Source: an uncultured Campylobacter sp. (lineage in GTDB: Bacteria > Campylobacterota > Campylobacteria > Campylobacterales > Campylobacteraceae). From it: DNA of 47,888 nt. The position numbers and the translations under genes were made by a program. Below the pieces are notes generated by a model. That model made no database searches, was not told where the DNA came from, and was given only the letters and a program-made list of their open reading frames with translations. Numbering within the stretch: the first letter of the stretch is position 1; every line of letters begins with the position of its first letter. Positions 7,739-16,576 of the stretch are shown here, one piece after another. Where the stretch lies: the NCBI RefSeq assembly GCF_938017615.1, contig NZ_CALIJA010000102.1, positions 1-47,888 of the forward strand, written 5' to 3'.

Positions 7739-9274
7739 ATGCAGACGGCAGACATTTTAGTGCTGGACTTCGGCTCTCAATACACCCAGCTGATCGCTAG
7801 GCGCTTGCGCGAACAAGGCGTTTACACCGAGCTGATCGCATACGACGCACCGATCGATAAGATAAAAGCAAAAAACCCAAAAGGCATTATTTTAAGCGGC
7901 GGACCCGCTAGCGTTTACGCCAAGGATGCGTATTTTTGCGACGATAGAATTTTTGAGCTTGGAATTCCGATTTTAGGTATCTGCTACGGCATGCAGCTCA
8001 TCGCGCATAAATTTGGCGCCAGCGTCGTGCCTGCGGGTAAAAAAGAGTATGGCAAAGCCTCTTTGAAACTGCTTCGCGCTAGCAAGCTATTTGGCGGCGT
8101 GGAGGATAACTCTACTGTCTGGATGAGCCACTCGGACAAGGTCGAGAGCCTGCCGGAGGGCTTTGAGGTGATGGCAAGCTCGGACGAGAGCGAGTGGTGC
8201 GTATTCGGCGACGAGATCCGTAAAATTTATGCGCTGCAGTTTCATCCGGAGGTCTGCCACAGCGAGTTCGGCGATAGAATTTTAAAAAATTTTGCCAAAG
8301 AGATCTGCGGAATAACCAGCACTTGGAATATGGGCAGCTTCGCCAAAGAGCAGATGATCAAAATAAAAGAGCGCGTAGGCAGCGCCAAGGTGCTTTGCGC
8401 GGTAAGCGGCGGAGTGGATAGCTCGGTCGTAGCGGCGCTTTTGGCGCATGCGGTGCCACAGAGCCTAATAGCGGTTTTCGTCGATAACGGACTGCTCCGC
8501 ACTGGCGAGCGCAAGGCGGTGGAGGAGATGTTTAGGCTCAAACTCGGCGTGAGCTTAGACGTGATCGATGCTAGCGAGCTGTTTTTAAACAGGCTGAAAG
8601 GGGTGGTCGATCCCGAGCAAAAACGCAAAATCATCGGCGCGACCTTCATCGAGGTTTTCAGCAAAGAAGCAGCAAAACACAAAAACGTAAAATTTCTAGC
8701 TCAAGGCACACTCTACACCGATATCATCGAAAGCTCGGTCGCAGGCTCAAGCAAGACGATCAAAAGCCACCACAACGTAGGCGGGCTGCCTAAGGATATG
8801 AAATTTGAACTGATCGAGCCTCTGCGCGAAATTTTTAAAGACGAAGTGCGCCAGCTGGGACTTGAGCTAGGTCTTTCGCGCGAAGTCGTTTTCCGCCATC
8901 CATTCCCTGGCCCGGGTCTTGCGATCCGCATAATGGGCGAGGTAAATACGCCGAGTCTCGAGCTGCTGCGCAAAGCCGACGTGATCCTACGCGACGAGCT
9001 AAAATCAAGCGGCTGGTACAACAAAACGTGGCAGGCATTTTGCGTGCTACTAAACGTGCACTCCGTGGGAGTCATGGGCGATAACCGCACCTACGAAAAC
9101 GCCGTGTGCATACGCGTAGTGGACGCTAGCGACGGCATGACGGCTAGCTTCTCGCGCCTGCCGTATGATCTGCTAGAAAACGTCTCTCGCCGTATCATAA
9201 ACGAAGCAGACGGCATCAACCGCGTCGTCTACGACATCTCGAGCAAACCGCCTGCAACGATAGAGTGGGAGTAA
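7739..9274 (+). CDS. guaA: GMP synthase (glutamine-hydrolysing)
   Basis: 511 residues, the standard bacterial length. It converts XMP, glutamine and ATP to GMP in purine synthesis. Seen: an N-terminal class I glutamine amidotransferase domain with nucleophile C82 in GICYGMQ and the H169/E171 pair in QFHPEV; the ATP-pyrophosphatase P-loop SGGVDSS (223-229); and a C-terminal dimerisation domain with HPFPGPGLAIRI and the ending KPPATIEWE typical of GuaA. It has a strong ribosome site (AAAGGA). The next gene starts one base after its stop, so the two are co-transcribed. Confidence 0.99.
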   Translation: MQTADILVLDFGSQYTQLIARRLREQGVYTELIAYDAPIDKIKAKNPKGIILSGGPASVYAKDAYFCDDRIFELGIPILGICYGMQLIAHKFGASVVPAGKKEYGKASLKLLRASKLFGGVEDNSTVWMSHSDKVESLPEGFEVMASSDESEWCVFGDEIRKIYALQFHPEVCHSEFGDRILKNFAKEICGITSTWNMGSFAKEQMIKIKERVGSAKVLCAVSGGVDSSVVAALLAHAVPQSLIAVFVDNGLLRTGERKAVEEMFRLKLGVSLDVIDASELFLNRLKGVVDPEQKRKIIGATFIEVFSKEAAKHKNVKFLAQGTLYTDIIESSVAGSSKTIKSHHNVGGLPKDMKFELIEPLREIFKDEVRQLGLELGLSREVVFRHPFPGPGLAIRIMGEVNTPSLELLRKADVILRDELKSSGWYNKTWQAFCVLLNVHSVGVMGDNRTYENAVCIRVVDASDGMTASFSRLPYDLLENVSRRIINEADGINRVVYDISSKPPATIEWE

Positions 9275-9275
9275 G

Positions 9276-9884
9276 ATGAAACAAATCTGCATCATTTTAG
9301 CGCATCCTTACGAGAGAAGTCTAAATGCGGCTATTGCAAACGCAGCGGCAGAAAAGCTGCAAAATAGCGGCTACGAGGTTAAATTTCACGATCTATATAA
9401 GGAGAAATTTAACCCAATCCTTAGCGGCACCGAGCTCGTGAGCGACGAAAGCGACGACGAGCTGTTAAAAGCGCATCAAAAAGACATAGCAAACGCCCAC
9501 GGCATCGTGATTGTCCATCCGAACTGGTGGGGCGAGCCGCCCGCCATCCTCAAGGGCTGGATTGACCGTGTGCTAAGGCAGAGAGTAGCCTACGATTTTG
9601 CGCCGGGCGATAACGGCGGCGGGCTTCCGATAGGACTTTTAAAGGCTAAAGCCGCCGTAGTTTTCAACACCTCCAACACCCCCGAGGCCAGAGAAAACAA
9701 GATATTCGGCGATCCGCTGGAAAGAATTTGGAAAAGCTGCATTTTTGATTTTTGCGGCGTGAAAACCTTTGAGCGGCTGATGTTTAGAGTGGTCGCGGAT
9801 AGCGACGAGGTCGAGCGAAAGGTCTGGTTAGAGCAGGTAGCGCAGACGCTGGATAGGTACTTTCCGAAGCAGATATCGCTTTAG
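9276..9884 (+). CDS. NAD(P)H-dependent flavin oxidoreductase, quinone reductase/KefF family
   Basis: A 202-residue flavodoxin-fold protein of the NQO1/MdaB/KefF superfamily. Seen: a first-strand flavin-binding loop (IILAHPYERSLNAAI), the HDLYKEKFNP segment, and the family signature VHPNWWGEPPAILKGWIDRVL followed by AYDF. Members use FMN or FAD to carry out two-electron reduction of quinones or to regulate glutathione-gated K+ efflux. The substrate here cannot be told. It begins one base after guaA, with a GGGAG-like site inside the end of guaA, so expression is coupled to GMP synthase. It is soluble and cytoplasmic, with no signal peptide. Confidence 0.9.
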   Translation: MKQICIILAHPYERSLNAAIANAAAEKLQNSGYEVKFHDLYKEKFNPILSGTELVSDESDDELLKAHQKDIANAHGIVIVHPNWWGEPPAILKGWIDRVLRQRVAYDFAPGDNGGGLPIGLLKAKAAVVFNTSNTPEARENKIFGDPLERIWKSCIFDFCGVKTFERLMFRVVADSDEVERKVWLEQVAQTLDRYFPKQISL

Positions 9885-10006
9885 ATTTAAAATGCACTGC
9901 TCGCAAAATCCGCGTGGCGTAGAATTTTGATTGCCTATTTTAAACAGATACGCGCCGAATTCGCTCGCACATTTGGCGCAAAATCTATGAAATTTAGGAG
10001 GTAATC

Positions 10007-10207
10007 ATGCTTAGATTAATCGCTGCGGTCGCGATTTTAGCGGCTCTCATATACTTCATCATGGGAGGCGGCGGCAAAAAGACGATCAAAGATTATAAAA
10101 ATTTCAGCCGTGAGGAGCTGGAGACTTTATGCCTCGAAAAGAACGACAAGATCGCCTGCCAGCGTATCGCCGTGGACTATATCAAAGAAAATAAACCGAA
10201 AAAATGA
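10007..10207 (+). CDS. Small single-span membrane protein, unknown function
   Basis: A 66-residue protein. Seen: a hydrophobic N-terminal helix (LRLIAAVAILAALIYFIMG, residues 2-20), a Gly-rich turn, then a soluble charged tail with two cysteines (ETLCLEKNDKIACQRI) and a lysine-rich end. It probably anchors in the inner membrane with the tail on the cytoplasmic side, as the lysines suggest. A strong TTAGGAGG ribosome site precedes the ATG by six bases, which makes it a real gene despite its size. It stands alone between the oxidoreductase and the propeller-like gene. I do not recognise the family. Confidence 0.8.
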   Translation: MLRLIAAVAILAALIYFIMGGGGKKTIKDYKNFSREELETLCLEKNDKIACQRIAVDYIKENKPKK

Positions 10208-10464
10208 TCTAAATTTGCGAGGCTAATTTTGCGGTTTCGTTCAAACAGCGCGCAGCTAAATTTCTGGCCCGGTCCAAACGCTGCGCGGATAAATTTGCCT
10301 GCAAAGCACGACTAAAATGTCGATTAAATCGGTACCGAGCACCGCGCAAATAGCGTAAATTTAAGCAACAGCAAGGATTGGCATGCGCGCTGATAAAACC
10401 GCTAGCACAAATTAAAAGCAATAAATCGTGCTGTGTTCTTACGCGCAGACGGAAGGAGCGACGG

Positions 10465-11775
10465 ATGAAAATTTTATGGCAAAGTAGGCCTCAAAACAGA
10501 CTTCGCGATATCGGTGAAAACGTCCTGATAAAGGGCGATCACGCATTTTACATAGGCGATAACGACGAGCAAAAGCAGATGAAGCTTAGAAAAATCTCGC
10601 TCGAAAGCGGCGAGCAGCTAGCCGGCGCGCCTTTCCGCGATTTTACCCGCACTGCGACCTTTGACGATGACGGCCGTACGCTCGTAGTTTTGGGCTTTGT
10701 AGACACGATTTATAAATTTAACGCCGCGGATCTCGCGCTCATCTCAAAGCACAAAAAAGGCGTGCTAAAATACGGCAACTTTATCGCGCTAAGTAGCAAG
10801 GATGGCGATAAAAAGGCTATTACGGCGACATACGACACGCTTTTTATTTACGATTTTAAGACGCAGACGGGCATGCGAAAGCGATTAAAGGGCTGCGCGG
10901 CGATTTTTAAGCAAGATGAGCTAAATTTCTTGATTTTTACGCGCTCGGGTCAAATTTACCGCCTAAATTTGAGCGGTTGCGAGCTTAAAATCATCGCTAA
11001 AACTTGCCCTATGACGCAGGTGCAGCGCGCGGGCGGCGGATATTGCATTCGCGTGGGCGAAGCGGGCGAAAACGGCGAAATAGAGGGAGCTAACGAGCTT
11101 GTTTTTACGGACGCAAATTTTAACGTTAAATTCCGCGTGAAGCTGAACTTTGATTTCGATAAATTCGAGCTTGTAGCGAATGGACCGGACGGCTGGCGCG
11201 GGCACTTTATAAACGAGCCGAATGAGCTGAGGGTTCTTGATCTGCGTAGCGAGGCGGGCGACCTCGAGAGCGGCGAGCACGACGGCTCGGGCAAATTTGC
11301 GCACGATAAAGCCGAGGAATTTAGATGCGACGAAGCGGACGAATTTAATCGCGGCGGCTCGGGCGAATTTACGCAGGGCAAGGCGAGCAAATCCAGGTGC
11401 GAAGCGACGGATAAATTTGAGTGCGACGAGCCCTTTAAATTTAAACTCGGCGAGCAGGTCCAATACCTCGCGGCAAAGCCCGTGCTGGCGCATAAATTTA
11501 AACAAAAGGGTGTGAGAATTTTAGGCGTCGTTACAGCTGCTTCTTGCCGGGCTGCGAGCACAAAATACGAAGCGAAGCAGAAGGGCGCATTTGCCGAGCA
11601 AAATTTAGCGTCCAGAGGCGGCCGCGGTATTGAAAACCGTGAATATTCACTCCTCGCTCCCGGTAAAAATGAAAAACGCAGGCATCGCGCGCCTGAGTGC
11701 GCCCGCGATCTCGTACTAGTCGATAATGCTTACGACGAGGACGCGGATCAAATTTTAACCTGCTATGAGATCTAA
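10465..11775 (+). CDS. Uncharacterised protein, propeller-like N-terminus with internal repeat expansion
   Basis: 436 residues from ATG 10465, chosen because AAGGAG ends six bases upstream; an in-frame start at 10378 would add 29 residues with no ribosome site. The first 260 residues are short beta-rich units of the type seen in WD40/PQQ-like propellers (for example DDDGRTLVVLGFVDTIYKF and DTLFIYDFKTQTG). There is no signal peptide, so it is cytoplasmic. From about residue 262 the sequence changes to Gly/Asp/Lys/Phe low-complexity with two 24-residue tandem repeats (DNA 11284-11427). A second low-complexity tract, rich in Ala, Arg, Lys and Glu, follows near 350-415. The final LVLVDNAYDEDADQILTCYEI looks like one last propeller strand pair. 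The repeat tracts interrupt the fold in frame. Function unknown. Confidence 0.8.
   Translation: MKILWQSRPQNRLRDIGENVLIKGDHAFYIGDNDEQKQMKLRKISLESGEQLAGAPFRDFTRTATFDDDGRTLVVLGFVDTIYKFNAADLALISKHKKGVLKYGNFIALSSKDGDKKAITATYDTLFIYDFKTQTGMRKRLKGCAAIFKQDELNFLIFTRSGQIYRLNLSGCELKIIAKTCPMTQVQRAGGGYCIRVGEAGENGEIEGANELVFTDANFNVKFRVKLNFDFDKFELVANGPDGWRGHFINEPNELRVLDLRSEAGDLESGEHDGSGKFAHDKAEEFRCDEADEFNRGGSGEFTQGKASKSRCEATDKFECDEPFKFKLGEQVQYLAAKPVLAHKFKQKGVRILGVVTAASCRAASTKYEAKQKGAFAEQNLASRGGRGIENREYSLLAPGKNEKRRHRAPECARDLVLVDNAYDEDADQILTCYEI
11284..11427 (+). repeat. Two 72-bp in-frame tandem repeats
   Basis: Units 11284-11355 and 11356-11427 encode GSG(K/E)F(A/T)..KA....RC(D/E)..D(E/K)F, conserved at about half the residues. 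The array holds several AAATTT/GAATTT words. Codon phase is kept, and the copies have diverged, so the duplication is not recent. Confidence 0.75.
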
Positions 11776-11997
11776 GCCATTGTCCAAGCACACCCATATT
11801 CCTGATTTAAAATTTACAGCTGTGATTTCGCGCCTTTAATTAAAGCAGGTTTGCTAAAAATTTTGCAAAAATTTTATATAGAATTCTACCAAGACGCGGA
11901 AATACCCGTTTAAAAATTCTACGACATGCAGGCGAGACCGTTGCAAAGCGTCGCGGGTCGGCGATTTGTACGGCGCGACCGCGCCCTTTCGCCGCTA

Positions 11998-12213
11998 TCA
12001 GCACTTGACGTTTTTTGCCTTGCTATCTTGCATCGCGCGGAAAAATTCCGCCCTGCTTAGCGGGATTTCGTCCGGATGAGCGCTTCTGAAATGGCGCAGA
12101 TAGCCCTCATAATCGCCGAGCCCGATGAGCGGCGCAAGTGCGGCATCCGCGCGCGCTAAAAGCCTCGCCACGACCTTCGGGGCTGCGAGTGGATTAAATT
12201 TAAACTTTTTCAT
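11998..12213 (-). CDS. YbdD/YjiX family protein (DUF466), CstA partner
   Basis: A 71-residue protein. Seen: the family pattern G-x-x-D-Y-E-x-Y-L-R-H-F-R-x-x-H-P-D followed by PLSRAEFFRAMQD, and a C-terminal Cys. YbdD/YjiX proteins are small cytoplasmic partners of CstA/BtsT-type transporters and are needed for transport in E. coli. The gene overlaps the end of cstA by 14 bases, so the two are translated together. This pairing is the usual one and supports both calls. Transcription appears to end shortly after it, facing the convergent propeller-like gene across a 222-base gap that holds nothing I recognise. Confidence 0.93.
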   Translation of the reverse strand: MKKFKFNPLAAPKVVARLLARADAALAPLIGLGDYEGYLRHFRSAHPDEIPLSRAEFFRAMQDSKAKNVKC

Positions 12214-14287
12214 AAACGCCCCTGTCCACGTACTCGCTTTCTGCTAGCTTGAAATATCCCTCGCTCGCGCCGCCCTTTGAAATTTTAAGGCACATTCGGA
12301 TCGTTTGGGCGATGACGATGATCGTAACGACGACGAAAAGAGCACATAGCACGGCGTCGATGACGTTATTTCTGATGATAGCCTGCGCCTTTTCGATCGC
12401 GGCGGGATCGCTCAGGCCAGCGAGCTTGGCGGCGGTATTTTGCGCGATAGCTACGTGGCTTACAGCGTCGTGCACGCGCTCGCCGTTAGCCGGCATCAGC
12501 TTCAAGATCGCCGCATAAAGCGTGGTTATAAGCACCCAAATCGCGGGAGCGATCGTGACGAAGGCGTATTTTTGCTTGCCCATTTTAAAAAGCACCACCG
12601 TAGCAAGCAGCAGCGCGATGCCCGCGAGCATCTGGTTGGACGCGCCGAAAAGCGGCCACAGCGTGTAAATTCCGCCCATAGGATCGGTAACGCCGCTGTA
12701 GAGCAGATAGCCCCAGCCCGCCACGCAGATTAGCGTCGCGATGATGCCGTAGAGGGAATTTTTGGTATCGGAGAATGGCTTATAGACGTTGCCTAAAATT
12801 TCTTGCACCATAAAGCGCCCCGTGCGCGTGCCCGCATCGACCGCGGTCAGAATAAACAGCGCCTCAAACAGAATCGCGAAATGATACCAAAATGCCATCA
12901 GCTCCTTGCCGCCGATGATCTGATGCAGTAGCATCGTTAGCCCCATCGCAAAGGTAGGAGCGCCGCCCGTGCGGCTCATCATCGTGGTTTCGCCGACGTT
13001 TGAAGCCAAGGCGCCGATCTGCTCAGGCGTAATGCTAAATCCGATAGAATTTATATACGCCGCGGCGCTTACCGCGTCTTTGCCCAGCACTGCAGCGGGC
13101 GAGTTGATAGCGAAGTATTCGCCCGGGCTTAGGATGCACGCAGCCACAAGCGCCATTACGCCCACGAGGCTCTCCATAAGCATCGAGCCGTAGCCGATGA
13201 AAAGAGTGTGGGTTTCGCGCTCGAGCATCTTCGGCGTCGTACCGCTGGAGATCAGCGCGTGAAAGCCCGAAATCGCGCCGCATGCGATAGTGATAAACAA
13301 AAACGGAAATATCGGGCCTGCAAAAACGGGACCCGTGCCGTCGATAAATTTCGTCGTAGCGGGCATTTTAAGCTCGGGCGCGACAAAGATTATCGCGACC
13401 GCCATGCCGATGATGACGCCGAGCTTAAGGAAGGTGCTTAGATAATCGCGCGGCGCGAGCAGCAGCCACACTGGCAAAATCGCCGCGATAAAGCCGTAGC
13501 CGATCGTAAGAAGCGCGAGCGTCTCGCCCTTTAGCGAAAAAACGTCGTGCCAGTACGGATCGATCGAGACGTAATGCCCGCCCCAAAGCGAAAGCATCAG
13601 CAAAATAAAGCCGATGATCGATGCCTCGCTGACCTTGCCCGGGCGCAAAAACCTCATGTAAATTCCCATAAATACGGCGATCGGTATCGTCATCGCGATC
13701 GTAAAAAGCCCCCACGGCGAGTTTGCGAGCGCCTTTACGACGACCATCGCCAAGATCGCCACGATGATCAGCATGATGAAAAAAATACCGATCATCGCAA
13801 TGCCGCCCGTGAGCTTGCCCATCTCCTCTTTGATCATCTCGCCGAGGCTCTTGCCGCCGCGGCGCGTGGAGAGCACGAGCACGATAAAATCATGCACCGC
13901 GCCTGCGAGCACGACGCCTACCAAAAGCCAAATAGTGCCGGGCAGATAGCCCATCTGTGCGGCCACTACGGGACCTACGAGCGGTCCTGCGCCAGCGATA
14001 GCGGCGAAATGGTGCCCGAAAAGGACGTATTTGTTCGTAGGGACGTAATCGCGTCCATCGTTTCGGATCACCGCAGGAGTTGCGCGGCGATCGTCCAGCT
14101 CAAAGACGCGATACGCGATAAAGCGCCCGTAGAAGGTGTATCCGATCAGATAGATGCACGCGCTGGCCACTACGAGCCAGACGGCGCTGATGCTCTCGCC
14201 CTTATTTAGCGCAAGTACGCCGAAACACCACGCTCCTATGACGGCGACCGCCGCCCAAAGGATCTTTTGCCAAAATTTCATGCTCAC
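12200..14287 (-). CDS. cstA: Carbon starvation protein A, peptide/pyruvate transporter
   Basis: 695 residues with some sixteen hydrophobic segments; an inner-membrane transporter. Seen: the CstA N-terminal block (YGRFIAYRVFELDDRRATPA, then NDGRDYVPTNKYVLFGHHFAAIAGAGPLVGPV), the DFIVLVLSTRRGGKSLGE segment, the SGFHALISSGTTPKM motif and the GGAPTFAMGL region, all family hallmarks. In Campylobacter and E. coli, CstA is known for uptake of peptides and also pyruvate. Campylobacters live largely on amino acids, so it fits their nutrition. The ATG is preceded by AAGGAG. It is followed by its DUF466 partner with a 14-base overlap. No regulatory site was recognised upstream. Confidence 0.97.
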   Translation of the reverse strand: MSMKFWQKILWAAVAVIGAWCFGVLALNKGESISAVWLVVASACIYLIGYTFYGRFIAYRVFELDDRRATPAVIRNDGRDYVPTNKYVLFGHHFAAIAGAGPLVGPVVAAQMGYLPGTIWLLVGVVLAGAVHDFIVLVLSTRRGGKSLGEMIKEEMGKLTGGIAMIGIFFIMLIIVAILAMVVVKALANSPWGLFTIAMTIPIAVFMGIYMRFLRPGKVSEASIIGFILLMLSLWGGHYVSIDPYWHDVFSLKGETLALLTIGYGFIAAILPVWLLLAPRDYLSTFLKLGVIIGMAVAIIFVAPELKMPATTKFIDGTGPVFAGPIFPFLFITIACGAISGFHALISSGTTPKMLERETHTLFIGYGSMLMESLVGVMALVAACILSPGEYFAINSPAAVLGKDAVSAAAYINSIGFSITPEQIGALASNVGETTMMSRTGGAPTFAMGLTMLLHQIIGGKELMAFWYHFAILFEALFILTAVDAGTRTGRFMVQEILGNVYKPFSDTKNSLYGIIATLICVAGWGYLLYSGVTDPMGGIYTLWPLFGASNQMLAGIALLLATVVLFKMGKQKYAFVTIAPAIWVLITTLYAAILKLMPANGERVHDAVSHVAIAQNTAAKLAGLSDPAAIEKAQAIIRNNVIDAVLCALFVVVTIIVIAQTIRMCLKISKGGASEGYFKLAESEYVDRGVYEKV

Positions 14288-14599
14288 TCCTTAAAACTTA
14301 GCGAGCGGCTTGGGCAGTATGTCGTTTTAACAAAACGGCTCGCGCCTTTAAAGCTGGGCTCGTTAAATAAAATTTAGTGCGTATTTTATCGGCGTTTTTA
14401 TCATTTAAAGCTGAATCGCGAAATTAAAAAGAGCTCTTTTGGCGTTTAAATTTAACGCCTAAATTTTGAATTTCAAATTTAAATAGACGGCTTGGAAACG
14501 CGCGAAATTTTAACATTTAATCGCCCTAAATTTAACTCCGCAGCTCTTAGCCGTTACGGAATTTATCGCGGTTTAAGAAATCAAGCGATAAAATCCCAT

Positions 14600-14618
14600 G
14601 ATAACGATTTTAATTTCT
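14600..14618 (+). promoter_or_regulatory. Candidate Fur box before the heme/iron operon
   Basis: The 19 bases beginning GATAACGATTTT match the classical Fur consensus at about 12 of 19 positions, with a good first half (GATAAC-GAT). The site lies 36 bases before the ribosome site of the first ORF of an iron-type ABC operon, where an iron-responsive operator would be expected. The match is modest. Confidence 0.4.
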
Positions 14619-14653
14619 TAATAAAAATCGCGAATACTTTTAGGAGGAAATTT

Positions 14654-14848
14654 ATGCCGGATCAGGTGTGCGGCTATGTACTTTTTCGCGCCCATATCAA
14701 AAGCTATGCAAGCTTCAAAAATAATTGCACCAGCCGCGAGAATTTCATAAATCCCATATGCATAAATTCCCGACGCCGCTTAAATTTTAAAATATCCGCC
14801 GCGACGAAATCTGCGCGTATAGTTCGCCTGGTGGGCTATGAGCTTTAA
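14654..14848 (+). CDS. Putative 64-residue leader ORF of the heme operon
   Basis: An ORF starting at ATG 14654 behind a near-perfect TAGGAGGAAA ribosome site. It ends in an 11-base overlap with the permease start, an arrangement that would couple translation. The frame stays open further upstream (to 14492), but no ribosome site supports a longer form. The peptide is basic, with three cysteines, no signal peptide and no recognised domain. It may be a small protein, a translated leader, or a remnant whose ribosome site now serves the permease. Basis for calling it: ribosome site and coupling only. Confidence 0.45.
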   Translation: MPDQVCGYVLFRAHIKSYASFKNNCTSRENFINPICINSRRRLNFKISAATKSARIVRLVGYEL

Positions 14849-15806
14849 ATTTTATCTCTTTTTAATCGCAGCTTTCGTCTTGCTTGCTTTAGTGGCCGTA
14901 AGTAGCGGCGGAGCGAGCATTTCGCTAGGCGACATCGTAAAATTTTTCACCTTCGGCGAGCTGGACGAAACCAAGGAGCTGATTCTAACGCAAATGCGTC
15001 TGCCGCGCCTCGTGCTTGGAATTTTAATAGGCGCGCTGCTGGCAACTTCGGGAGTGGTAGTGCAAAGCGTATTTTTAAACCCGCTTGCAGATCCCTACAT
15101 CATCGGCATCGCCTCGGCAGCGACCTTCGGCGCGGTCATAGCCTACCTGCTGGGGCTTAGTGACGTTTTTTACGGAATTTTCGCGTTTTTGGCCGCCAGC
15201 GGGCTTTCGCTCGTGATCTTTAAGCTCGCAGCCCATACCCGCTCGATCTCTACTCTGCTGATCGTAGGCATCGCCGTATCGTCCTTTTTGGGCGCATTTA
15301 CATCCTTTGCGGTCTATCTAATCGGAGAGGATAGTTTTAGGATTACGGCGTGGATGATGGGCTATCTAGGCGGCGCAAACTGGCAAAAGATCGCGCTTTT
15401 ACTGCCGCCGCTGCTGTTTTGCATGGCGTATTTTTACGCGAAGCGCCACGAGCTAAATATCATCTTAAACGGCGACGAGGAGGCGAAGTCGCTCGGGCTC
15501 AACGTCGATAAGTCCAAAAAGAGCCTACTCATCGTCTCCTCGCTCATCATCGGCTTTTCGGTCGCATTTACGGGGATGATAGGCTTCGTGGGGCTCATCA
15601 TTCCGCACACGCTTCGCATGGCGCTTCATACGGCGAGCAACGCCGTGCTGATCCCCGCTAGCGCGCTTACCGGCGGAGTTTTTTTAGTTTTTTGCGACGT
15701 AATCGCCAAAAACGCCCTCTCGCCGGTAGAAATTCCGATCGGCGTGGTGACCTCCTTTTTCGGCGCGCCCTTTTTTCTATACCTCGCGTTTAGGAAGCAT
15801 GCATGA
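14838..15806 (+). CDS. FecCD-family ABC transporter permease (heme/iron)
   Basis: 322 residues with about eight to nine membrane segments. It is the inner-membrane channel of a BtuC/HmuU-type importer. Seen: MRLPRLVLGILIGALLATSGVVVQSVFLNPLADPYIIGI, the classic FecCD block, here with MRLPR and the NPLADP motif; the cytoplasmic coupling region NGDEEAKSLGLNV; and GFVGLIIPHTLRMALH with EIPIGVVTSFFGAPFFLYL at the end. The family carries siderophores, heme or cobalamin. The downstream radical-SAM enzyme makes heme the likely cargo. Its stop overlaps the ATPase start by four bases (ATGA). Start ATG 14838 lies inside the upstream small ORF. Confidence 0.95.
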   Translation: MSFKFYLFLIAAFVLLALVAVSSGGASISLGDIVKFFTFGELDETKELILTQMRLPRLVLGILIGALLATSGVVVQSVFLNPLADPYIIGIASAATFGAVIAYLLGLSDVFYGIFAFLAASGLSLVIFKLAAHTRSISTLLIVGIAVSSFLGAFTSFAVYLIGEDSFRITAWMMGYLGGANWQKIALLLPPLLFCMAYFYAKRHELNIILNGDEEAKSLGLNVDKSKKSLLIVSSLIIGFSVAFTGMIGFVGLIIPHTLRMALHTASNAVLIPASALTGGVFLVFCDVIAKNALSPVEIPIGVVTSFFGAPFFLYLAFRKHA

Positions 15807-16576
15807 AAATTTCGGCGCTAAACTTTAGCTACGGCAAGCGAGCGATTCTGCGAGGCATCGAGTTAAATTTAAAACGGGGTAAATTTTACGGGATTTTGGG
15901 CCCTAACGGCTGCGGCAAGAGCACCTTGTTAAAAAATATATTGCAAATTTTAAAGCCCGCAAGCGGGATCATCGAAATAAACGGCAAAAAAGCAAGCGAA
16001 TATAGCCTCAAAGAGCTTGCCGCACTCATCGGCTTCGTGCCGCAAAAAACAGCTCTCGCAGCCGCGCTAAACGTGAATGAAATTTTACTTGCGGGCAGAT
16101 TTTGCCGCCTAAAAAGCGCATTTAGCGGCTACGATGCGAGCGATCACGCTAAAGTGGAGCAAATGGCAGAGCTTTTGGACGTGAAAAAATTCCTAAAGCG
16201 TAGCGCATTTGAGCTAAGCGGTGGGGAGTTCGGGCGCGTGCTGCTTGCCAGAGCGCTCGTCAGCGAGCCTGAAATTTTACTGCTCGATGAGCCCACGGGC
16301 GCGCTTGATATGAACTACGCGATCGAGGCGATGAGGATCTGCGAAAACCTGACGCGCTCTTTAAATTTAACGAGCGTCATCGTGCTGCACGATCTAAATT
16401 TAGCCTCGCTTTTTTGCGACGAAATTTTGATGCTAAAAGACGGCACAGTAAGGTATCGCGGTAGCGCGAGCGAGCTTTTTACGCCGCAGATCATAAAAGA
16501 AATTTACGGCTTTGAAGCCTTAATAGTAGAAGAAAACGGGGTAAAGTTTATACTACCCAAAAAGGAGAAATTATGA
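15803..16576 (+). CDS. ABC transporter ATP-binding protein (heme/iron, HmuV type)
   Basis: 257 residues. Seen: Walker A GPNGCGKST (about 33-41), Q-loop region GFVPQKT, signature LSGGEFGRVLLARAL, Walker B EILLLDEPTGALD, and the H-loop VIVLHDLN. This is the layout of FepC/HmuV-type ATPases that power FecCD permeases. It is flanked by four-base ATGA overlaps on both sides, with the permease and with the binding protein. The three genes therefore form one translationally coupled importer. Soluble, bound to the cytoplasmic face of the permease. Confidence 0.96.
   Translation: MKISALNFSYGKRAILRGIELNLKRGKFYGILGPNGCGKSTLLKNILQILKPASGIIEINGKKASEYSLKELAALIGFVPQKTALAAALNVNEILLAGRFCRLKSAFSGYDASDHAKVEQMAELLDVKKFLKRSAFELSGGEFGRVLLARALVSEPEILLLDEPTGALDMNYAIEAMRICENLTRSLNLTSVIVLHDLNLASLFCDEILMLKDGTVRYRGSASELFTPQIIKEIYGFEALIVEENGVKFILPKKEKL

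Noticed and set aside
10378..10464. Upstream start for the propeller-like protein
   Set aside because: No ribosome site at 10378; AAGGAG sits directly before ATG 10465, and the extra 29 residues have no coding character.
10956..11561. Two long minus-strand frames (201 and 180 residues) opposite the propeller-like gene
   Set aside because: They mirror its repeat-rich, stop-poor composition, have no ribosome site, and their sequence reads as Leu/Ser/Pro or Ala/Arg noise.
13547..14209. 220-residue plus-strand frame inside cstA
   Set aside because: Antisense to highly conserved CstA; composition is Arg/His/Asp-rich shadow sequence.
14492..14653. Longer 118-residue version of the ORF before the heme permease
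   Set aside because: The Fur-like site and the ribosome site at 14642-14648 fall inside it, so only the part from 14654 is plausible.
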